Below, piece by piece: positions 15,415 to 23,278 of a DNA stretch of 23,278 nucleotides. A program made the position numbers and the translations under genes. This DNA comes from Syntrophaceae bacterium UBA5761. Lineage in GTDB: Bacteria > Desulfobacterota > Syntrophia > Syntrophales > UBA4778. Each line of letters opens with the position of its first letter. Position 1 is the first letter of the stretch. Location: assembly GCA_002418885.1 (NCBI GenBank), contig DIEZ01000055.1, forward strand, positions 1,665-24,942, read 5' to 3'. The notes beneath the pieces were generated by a model. It saw nothing but the letters and a program-made list of their open reading frames with translations, had not been told where the DNA came from and made no database searches.

Positions 15415-15444
15415 TTGAAGTTATTCTAAGGAACGAATTAACAT
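15415..15444 (+). promoter_or_regulatory. Candidate promoter of the terC-like and kinase genes
   Basis: TTGAAG (15415-15420) and TAACAT (15439-15444) are separated by 18 bp. Each matches the sigma-70 consensus in 4 of 6 positions. It lies back to back with the tauE promoter, with 13 bp between the two -35 boxes. The leader to TTG 15490 would be about 40 nt. This is too short for the manganese-sensing yybP-ykoY riboswitch that precedes some terC genes elsewhere. Confidence 0.35.
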
Positions 15445-15489
15445 ACACCTTTTTTGAATAAGCGAAAACCATCGAACCGGGAGGGGACA

Positions 15490-16227
15490 TTGGATTTAGG
15501 AATACTGGGACACATCGAATTCACTTGGGATTTCCTCTTCGGGCTTATCAGCATCGTCATCATCGACCTCATCCTCGCCGGCGACAACGCCGTGATCATA
15601 GCCATGGCAGTCCGTTCCCTGTCCCGGGATGAGCGCCGGAAGGGGATCATTTTCGGCGCGGGGGCTGCCGTGCTGCTCAGGGTTGTCCTGACTTTTTTTG
15701 CCGCCCAGCTCCTGCTCGTAAAATTCATCAAACTTGCGGGCGGTATCCTGATCTTGTGGATTGCCGTGAAGCTCTTCATCGAGGGGGCCCCAAAAGAGGA
15801 AGGAGCGAGAGAGGCGAAGACCCTCTGGCAGGCCATCTGGGTCATCGTCGTGGCGGACATAACGATGTCGACGGACAACGTGCTTGCCGTGGCCGGCGCC
15901 TCGGAGGGCAATCTATTCCTCCTGTTCTTCGGCCTCGGCCTGAGCATCCCCTTTGTCGTATTCACCAGCAGCCTCCTTTCCATGCTGATGGACCGGTATC
16001 CGGTCATCATCTACATCGGCGCGGCGATCCTCGGCCGGGTGGGAGGAGAGATGATCATGACGGATCCTTTTGTCGTAGAACTCCTGAACCCTTCCAAGGT
16101 TATGCAATACGGCGTAGAGGCCTTCTTCACCGTCGGCGTGATCGTAGCCGGAAAGTTGTGGATACATTTCATGAAAAAGCCGTCTGCTGAGAGTTGTGGA
16201 ACCGACGGGACAAAACCGGAGGCGTGA
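15490..16227 (+). CDS. TerC-family integral membrane protein
   Basis: This is a 245-residue membrane protein of the TerC family (YjbE/YkoY type), which includes metal exporters, in particular manganese efflux proteins that metallate exported enzymes. About seven helices are visible. The two conserved acidic motifs are IIDLILAGDNAVIIAMAV near the start and DITMSTDNVLAVAGAS in the second half; their Asp/Asn residues are the expected metal ligands. The frame is open from TTG 15454, but TTG 15490 has a GGGAGGGG ribosome binding site 3-5 bases upstream and is preferred. The kinase-BON gene begins 2 bp after the stop, so the two are translationally linked. The ion substrate is inferred from the family only. 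Confidence 0.87.
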   Translation: MDLGILGHIEFTWDFLFGLISIVIIDLILAGDNAVIIAMAVRSLSRDERRKGIIFGAGAAVLLRVVLTFFAAQLLLVKFIKLAGGILILWIAVKLFIEGAPKEEGAREAKTLWQAIWVIVVADITMSTDNVLAVAGASEGNLFLLFFGLGLSIPFVVFTSSLLSMLMDRYPVIIYIGAAILGRVGGEMIMTDPFVVELLNPSKVMQYGVEAFFTVGVIVAGKLWIHFMKKPSAESCGTDGTKPEA

Positions 16228-16229
16228 GC

Positions 16230-17039
16230 ATGGCAATCTTGACGATTTCGCGGGAATTCAGGAGCGGCGGCCGGGAGGTAGGGGTGGCCGTTGCCGAGAA
16301 ACTCGATTACAAGTACGTGGGTAAAGAGCGGATCATCGAGGAGATGGGAAAGGTCGGAGAGCGGTGGAGGAAGATGGTGTTTGACCTCGACGAGGCGGCG
16401 CCCACATTGTGGGAACGTTACGACATGCAGTACCGGGGGTTCATCGCCCTGGTCGAATCCGCGGTCTATGAGTATGCGTTGAAAGACCGTGCCGTCATCA
16501 TCGGCCGTGGCGGCAATTTTCTCCTCGAGGGGATTCCCCACGTCCTTCGGGTTCGCCTGACGGCACCGCTGAAAACACGGACAGAGCGTGTGATCGCGAA
16601 AGACGGCGTGGACCGGAAGACGGCGGAGCGGCTTATCCAGAGGATAGACCGGGCGAGGGCCGGTTATATCCGGGCGCATTTTGGTAAAGAATGGCATGAC
16701 GTTGAACACTACGACGTAGTGTTCAACACGGAGAAACAGCCTTTCGAGGAGATTGCGGACCTCCTGGTTGAAATGCTGGAAAAGTGCGACCGGTCGGCGA
16801 CGGGAGAAGGAGTGAATCTTTTGTCGGGGCGCGCTCTTGCGGCCCGGATCAAGGCGGACGTCTGGACGAACCCGAAGGTCGTCATCCCCACCCTGAGCGT
16901 CTTTTTCGACGGGAGGGAAGTCGTTCTCCAGGGGATCGTGCACAAAGAGAACCAGTACCGCCTGCTCGAAGGGATAGTTCGTGACCTTGCCGGTAACCTG
17001 CCGGTCCGCAATGAGATCCGGCTCCACAGGGGCGGTTGA
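16230..17039 (+). CDS. Cytidylate-kinase-like protein with a C-terminal BON-like domain
   Basis: This protein has 269 residues. Residues 1 to about 180 resemble the cytidylate kinase-like family (Cytidylate_kin2): TISREFRSGGREVGVAVAEKL as the nucleotide loop region, then AVIIGRGGNFLL, VLRVRLTAPLKTRTERV and HYDVVFNT. The loop has Arg where relatives usually have Gly (GSGGRE). Residues about 200-265 (ALAARIKADVWTNPKV...VFFDGREVVLQGIVHKENQYRLLEGIVRDLAGNLPVRNEI) fit the BON domain pattern, usually found in periplasmic or membrane-associated proteins. No signal peptide is present, so the protein is probably cytoplasmic. The ATG at 16230 has GGAGG 7 bases upstream and lies 2 bp after terC; the upstream in-frame start at 16194 would overlap terC. 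The substrate is unknown; nucleotide or small-molecule phosphorylation is inferred from the family. Confidence 0.78.
   Translation: MAILTISREFRSGGREVGVAVAEKLDYKYVGKERIIEEMGKVGERWRKMVFDLDEAAPTLWERYDMQYRGFIALVESAVYEYALKDRAVIIGRGGNFLLEGIPHVLRVRLTAPLKTRTERVIAKDGVDRKTAERLIQRIDRARAGYIRAHFGKEWHDVEHYDVVFNTEKQPFEEIADLLVEMLEKCDRSATGEGVNLLSGRALAARIKADVWTNPKVVIPTLSVFFDGREVVLQGIVHKENQYRLLEGIVRDLAGNLPVRNEIRLHRGG
16701..16727. repeat. Perfect 12-bp inverted repeat inside the kinase gene
   Basis: GTTGAACACTAC (16701-16712) and its exact reverse complement (16716-16727) are separated by 3 bp. It encodes VEHYDVVFN, a conserved position in the kinase fold. It would form a strong hairpin in the mRNA. No T-tract follows. 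It may be chance from codon choice over a suitable peptide. Confidence 0.8.
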
Positions 17040-17074
17040 ACAGAAGGCCGGGTGGCTGTGAGAGAGGACGGGCT

Positions 17075-17095
17075 CTGCCGACGCAGGCGTTTTTT
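17075..17095 (+). terminator. Likely terminator of the terC-kinase operon
   Basis: A short stem CTGC-CGAC-GCAG (17075-17086), extendable by one G-U pair, is followed by GCG and a run of six Ts (17090-17095). It lies 35 bp after the kinase stop. The stem is short but the T-tract is good. Confidence 0.5.
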
Positions 17096-17100
17096 ATGGT

Positions 17101-17129
17101 TTGACTATTCGACCGTAATTTAGTAGAAA
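17101..17129 (+). promoter_or_regulatory. Candidate promoter for a small RNA or long leader
   Basis: TTGACT (17101-17106, 5 of 6) is followed after 17 bp by TAGAAA (17124-17129, 4 of 6). Transcription would start near 17136. It would run into the hairpins at 17178-17200 and 17218-17250 without crossing a convincing coding sequence. Confidence 0.35.
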
Positions 17130-17177
17130 AAAAACCGACCAAACGCAACGCGCGAGGTAAAAAGACCCTTCGTTTTC

Positions 17178-17200
17178 AACTCCTTGATATGGGAGTTTTT
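17178..17200 (+). terminator. Terminator-like hairpin, first of a tandem pair
   Basis: Stem AACTCC/GGAGTT (17178-17183 with 17192-17197) with an 8-base loop, followed by TTT. It is weaker than the next hairpin. Confidence 0.45.
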
Positions 17201-17217
17201 ATGGATGGATGGCGAGC

Positions 17218-17250
17218 AAACCCCGTTGGTATGAATCAGCGGGGTTTTTT
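17218..17250 (+). terminator. Strong intrinsic terminator before the fatty acid transporter
   Basis: An 11-bp stem AAACCCCGTTG/CAGCGGGGTTT (17218-17228 with 17237-17247, one G-U pair) with an 8-base loop runs directly into Ts to 17250. It is a classical rho-independent terminator, placed 16 bp before the -35 box of the transporter promoter. Confidence 0.8.
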
Positions 17251-17265
17251 GGTCTGCGACCGGTT

Positions 17266-17294
17266 TTGATCACAGATCTTTTATGAACTATCAT
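17266..17294 (+). promoter_or_regulatory. Promoter of the short-chain fatty acid transporter gene
   Basis: TTGATC (17266-17271, 4 of 6) and TATCAT (17289-17294, 5 of 6) are separated by 17 bp. The start of transcription would fall near 17301, right at the AGGAGGT ribosome binding site (17302-17308), giving a very short leader of about 14 nt. It lies just past the strong terminator, which fits an independent transcription unit. Confidence 0.55.
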
Positions 17295-17314
17295 TATCCA
17301 TAGGAGGTGCGGTT

Positions 17315-18670
17315 ATGCTTAGAAAACTTGCCCAATTTTTCACCTACATCATGCGGCACTACCTGCCCGATGCCTACCTTTTCGCCATCCTGCTGACCTT
17401 TCTCTCGGCGGTCCTCGCGTTGATCTTCACCGACGCGGGGGTCATGAAGATGATCACCACGTGGGGAAAGGGTATATACGGGATCATCGCCTTTGCGATG
17501 CAGATGATCCTGATCCTGGTGACGGGTTACTGTCTGGCCCTGACGGAACCGGCGAGGAAGTTTCTCGACTGGGTAGCATCTTTTGCCTCCACACCTGTCA
17601 GGGGTGCCATGATCACGGCCTTTGTCGGTAGCCTCGGCGGCCTGATCAACTGGGGGTTTGGTCTGATCATAGGCGGTTTCCTTGCCCTTGAGATTGCGAA
17701 CCGGACCAAGAAATCGGATTTCCCCCTCCTGATCGCGGCGGCTTACACGGGTCTCGGTATCTGGCACATGGGTTTTTCCGGCTCCATCCCTCTGTTGATA
17801 GCAACCCCGAATCATCCCCAGAACCTGATTGAAAAGGTGACGGGCCATATCACTCCGGTATCCGACACGATCCTGGCATCCTGGAATCTCATGCCGGCGC
17901 TTTTCTTGCTCTTCACGATTCCAGTTCTTTTCTATTTTATCCACCCCAAGGAAGAGGATGTCATCAGCCTCTCTGATGAGCGGGCGAAGGAACTTCTCGG
18001 TGAGACCGTACAGGTTGAAAAGCCTGCGGACGCCACCCTGGCGGATCAACTGGACCATAGTTATATAGTCAACATCATCTTCGCCTTGATGGGCCTGATC
18101 TATCTTTATCTTCACTTCACTACCAAGGGCCTGGACCTGAACCTGGACATCGTGATCTTCATCTTCTTCATGGCCGGTGTTATCCTGCATAAAAAGCCGA
18201 TAAACTACGTCAGGGCCGTGAACATTGCCATCCGATCCTGTGGCGGTATCGCCCTGCAGTTCCCCCTCTACGGCGGGATCATGGGCATCCTGGTCGGAAC
18301 CGGCCTCGCCAAGGTGATTGCCAATTGGTTCGTGGTAATTTCGACCAAGGAAACTTTTTACATGCTCCAGTTCTGGTCAGCAGGCCTGATTAACATATTC
18401 GTTCCGTCCGGGGGAGGCCAGTGGGCCGTCCAGGGTCCCATCACCGTCGAGGCAGCGAAGTTGATGAACATCGATATGGTCAAGTCGGCCATGATGGTGG
18501 CCTGGGGAGATCAGTGGACGAACATGATCCAGCCCTTCTGGGCCCTGCCGCTCCTTGGCCTCGCCGGTCTTTCCGCCAGGGACATCATGGGGTACACAAC
18601 GGTGGTCCTCTTGTGGATGGGATTTGTTCTTAGTGCGGCGGCGCTGCTTATTGGCTTCGGAGTCATGTGA
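17315..18670 (+). CDS. atoE: Short-chain fatty acid transporter (AtoE family)
   Basis: This is a 451-residue inner membrane carrier of the AtoE/TIGR00366 family, associated with uptake of short-chain fatty acids such as butyrate. About ten to twelve hydrophobic segments are visible. Family-typical stretches include RHYLPDAYLFAILLTFLSAVLALIF at the start, GFGLIIGGFLALEIA and GIWHMGFSGSIPL in the middle, LYGGIMGILVGTGLA, and FVPSGGGQWAVQGPI with WGDQWTNMIQPFWALPLLGLAGL near the end. The AGGAGGT site ends six bases before ATG 17315. No CoA transferase or thiolase gene is next to it, so its physiological direction (uptake or product export) is open. It is monocistronic: terminators lie on both sides. 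The symbol is given by family resemblance. Confidence 0.9.
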   Translation: MLRKLAQFFTYIMRHYLPDAYLFAILLTFLSAVLALIFTDAGVMKMITTWGKGIYGIIAFAMQMILILVTGYCLALTEPARKFLDWVASFASTPVRGAMITAFVGSLGGLINWGFGLIIGGFLALEIANRTKKSDFPLLIAAAYTGLGIWHMGFSGSIPLLIATPNHPQNLIEKVTGHITPVSDTILASWNLMPALFLLFTIPVLFYFIHPKEEDVISLSDERAKELLGETVQVEKPADATLADQLDHSYIVNIIFALMGLIYLYLHFTTKGLDLNLDIVIFIFFMAGVILHKKPINYVRAVNIAIRSCGGIALQFPLYGGIMGILVGTGLAKVIANWFVVISTKETFYMLQFWSAGLINIFVPSGGGQWAVQGPITVEAAKLMNIDMVKSAMMVAWGDQWTNMIQPFWALPLLGLAGLSARDIMGYTTVVLLWMGFVLSAAALLIGFGVM

Positions 18671-18693
18671 CCGAGCAATTCTTTCGTGAAAGG

Positions 18694-18724
18694 AAGAGGC
18701 CGCCCCGGAAGGGACGGCCTCTTT
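18694..18724. terminator. Bidirectional terminator between the transporter and purF
   Basis: A long stem (arms 18694-18706 and 18711-18723, starting AAGAGGCCG) with one C/A mismatch and a GGAA loop is followed by TTT on the plus strand, 23 bp after the transporter stop. Read from the other strand it follows purF by 28 bp and runs into CTTCCTTTC. A smaller stem AGGCTG/CAGCCT (18733-18752) sits immediately after the purF stop. Both convergent genes probably end here. Confidence 0.8.
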
Positions 18725-18752
18725 GCTTATAGAGGCTGGCATGCTTCAGCCT

Positions 18753-20126
18753 TTAAAGCAGCGGGTCGACGCCGTCGAAACACTTCAGGCAGAGGCTGTT
18801 CTTGGGGATTCCCAGTGCCTTTACGAAGGAGGATATGCTGTTGTACTTCACCGAGTCCGCGCCGATCTCCTTCGCGATCCAGGCCTCCAGCTCCCGCTGC
18901 TTCTGCAAAGACCCGATGTCCCCCGTTTTGAAGAAATGTCTGGCCGCCAGCTCCTCGGAGGAACGGGTGGAGACCCCGAAATCGCAGGGATAAAGGAGAG
19001 GAGGGCAGGCGATCCGGACGTGTACCTCTTTCGCCCCGGCCTTCTTCAGCTCCCTGACCTTGTTGAGGATCTGTGTCCCCCGGACGATCGAGTCGTCGCA
19101 GAGGACGATGCGTTTTCCCCGGGCGGCGGAGGAGAGCACGGAAAGTTTGCGTTTGGCCATCCTTTCCCGTGCCCGCTGGGTGGACTGGGTGTAGCTCCGG
19201 TCGGCATATCGGTTGTACAGGAAGACCTCTTGATAGGTTATGCCCGAACGGCGATGGTAACCGAGGGCATGGCCGATTCCCGACATGGGGACGGGCGCCA
19301 CTATGTCGAACCCGGTAGCGCCTTCTTCGATGTCGCGCTGGGCGAGGCTCGCGCCGAGGTTGTTTCGCGCCTCCTGGACCGGAAGGCCGTCGATGACCGA
19401 ATCGATGCTGGCCGTGTAGGCCCACTCGAAGGCGCAATGCGCCTTTCTCGGTGACTCGAGCTGTTTCAGCGATTGGAAACCCCTATCATTGATAAGGACG
19501 ATCTCGCCGGGGTGTACGTCCCGGACGACTTCCATGTCCATGTTCTGGATGGCCCGCGACTCCGAGCAGACCACGTAGCGGTCCTCGTCCCGGCCGAGGA
19601 TCAGGGGACGGAAACCGAAGACGTCGCGGGCGGCGTAAACGCCTTCGGCCGTCAGGGTGACGAGGGAGTAGGCCCCCTTTATCGTCCGTGCGACCTCGCT
19701 CAGGCCCGATACGACATCCTCCGCTTCCATGACGATCTTGGCGATGATCTCGATGTTGTAACCCCGGTAGAAGGCGTGGCCCTTCTCCTTCATCCGGCGG
19801 ATGAGTTCATCGGCGTTCACTACGTTCCCGCTGAAGGCGACGGAGATGTCGCCGAGCTTCGACTGCCAGGACATGGGCTGCCGCTCCCAGAGGCTGACGT
19901 GCCCGATCCCCCAGTTTCCCGTGAGGTACTGAATCTCCTTGTCCGTAAAGGCCGTCACGACCTTTCCGTGGTGTGTGACCTGGCGGATGTGGCCGTCGAA
20001 GGTTGCTATCCCGCAGTATTCTTGCCCCCGATGCTGGATGAAGTCGATACCGTCATAGATGTCGAGGGCGCAGGGGGCGTTGGAATAGATGCCGAAGACC
20101 CCGCAATTGTCCCGGATGTCTTTCAT
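18753..20126 (-). CDS. purF: Amidophosphoribosyltransferase PurF
   Basis: PurF makes phosphoribosylamine from PRPP and glutamine, the first step of purine synthesis, in the cytoplasm. It has 457 residues. The N-terminus MKDIRDN is a short propeptide whose removal would expose Cys8 (CGVFGIYSN) as the N-terminal nucleophile of the glutaminase domain. The PRPP-binding motif RIVLCDDSIVRGTQ lies in the C-terminal half. Cysteines in HCAFEW, PCDFGVST and the pair SLCLKC near the end match the Bacillus-type enzyme with a 4Fe-4S cluster, unlike the E. coli enzyme. The ATG at 20126 has a weak AATCGAG upstream and lies 30 bp after carB ends, so the two genes are probably co-transcribed. Confidence 0.96.
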   Translation of the reverse strand: MKDIRDNCGVFGIYSNAPCALDIYDGIDFIQHRGQEYCGIATFDGHIRQVTHHGKVVTAFTDKEIQYLTGNWGIGHVSLWERQPMSWQSKLGDISVAFSGNVVNADELIRRMKEKGHAFYRGYNIEIIAKIVMEAEDVVSGLSEVARTIKGAYSLVTLTAEGVYAARDVFGFRPLILGRDEDRYVVCSESRAIQNMDMEVVRDVHPGEIVLINDRGFQSLKQLESPRKAHCAFEWAYTASIDSVIDGLPVQEARNNLGASLAQRDIEEGATGFDIVAPVPMSGIGHALGYHRRSGITYQEVFLYNRYADRSYTQSTQRARERMAKRKLSVLSSAARGKRIVLCDDSIVRGTQILNKVRELKKAGAKEVHVRIACPPLLYPCDFGVSTRSSEELAARHFFKTGDIGSLQKQRELEAWIAKEIGADSVKYNSISSFVKALGIPKNSLCLKCFDGVDPLL

Positions 20127-20156
20127 CTCGATTATCCTCTTTTCGAAACCGATCGC

Positions 20157-23278
<3,122 letters not shown>

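Larger units (their letters stand above)
17136..17250 (+). ncRNA. Possible small RNA or terminated leader upstream of the fatty acid transporter
   Basis: If the promoter at 17101-17129 is used, transcripts of about 65 or 115 nt would end at the two consecutive hairpins. I recognise no known RNA family. The stretch has no supported coding gene. The alternative is that it is merely spacer DNA with tandem terminators protecting the transporter gene. The boundaries are estimated. Confidence 0.25.

Noticed and set aside
17201..17269. 22-codon peptide frame starting ATGGATGG in the gap before the transporter
   Set aside because: No ribosome binding site of note and it runs straight through the terminator hairpin; most likely chance.
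17266..17281. FNR/CRP-like half site TTGAT....  before the transporter
   Set aside because: Only the first half matches; the second half of the dyad is absent, and the bases are better explained as a -35 box.

Overview
The window is an ordinary-looking chromosomal segment of a moderately GC-rich Gram-negative bacterium. It has densely packed genes and no mobile element, CRISPR array, rRNA or tRNA that I can see. LpxC shows an outer membrane with lipid A. The gene set fits the former Deltaproteobacteria (Desulfobacterota): a DUF4390 protein in front of an NtrY/NtrX-type pair, ruvAB joined to queH, a DUF3568 lipoprotein, a Lon-like AAA_32 protease and an AtoE short-chain fatty acid carrier. An anaerobic or syntrophic member is plausible, but this is inference from gene content; no 16S marker is present.

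Layout. (1) 1-2116, plus strand: 3' part of ruvA, then ruvB and queH in one tight operon (recombination, then queuosine synthesis). (2) 2316-3245: lpxC. (3) 3370-7714, plus strand: a secreted DUF4390 protein, an NtrY-like membrane histidine kinase and an NtrX-like sigma-54 activator. A large nested inverted repeat lies between kinase and regulator. (4) 7680-15347, minus strand, read right to left: a TauE/SafE permease with a clear promoter, uppP, a DedA/TVP38-like protein, a Lon-like protease, a small lipoprotein, a flippase-like LPG_synthase_TM protein and a UDP-sugar 4-epimerase. The epimerase gene overlaps the end of the ntrX-like gene tail to tail by 35 bp. (5) 15490-17039, plus strand: a TerC-family protein followed 2 bp later by a cytidylate-kinase-like protein whose C-terminus looks like a BON domain. 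(6) 17040-17314: a non-coding gap with three terminator-like hairpins and two candidate promoters. (7) 17315-18670: the short-chain fatty acid transporter. (8) 18753-23278, minus strand: purF preceded by carB, which runs off the right edge.

Several genes share an envelope theme: lpxC, uppP beside a DedA-type protein (undecaprenyl carrier recycling), the sugar epimerase with a flippase-like protein, a lipoprotein, and a transmembrane two-component system with a periplasmic companion. The rest is housekeeping.

I did not find a convincing new multi-gene defence or metabolic system. The points most worth a second look are the kinase-BON fusion beside TerC, the perfect inverted repeats (one between the two-component genes and two inside coding sequence), and the possible small RNA or leader upstream of the fatty acid transporter. 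Several starts were moved to internal codons because the ribosome binding site or promoter positions demand it: the tauE-like gene, the terC-like gene, the kinase-BON gene, the ntrX-like gene and the DUF3568 lipoprotein gene.
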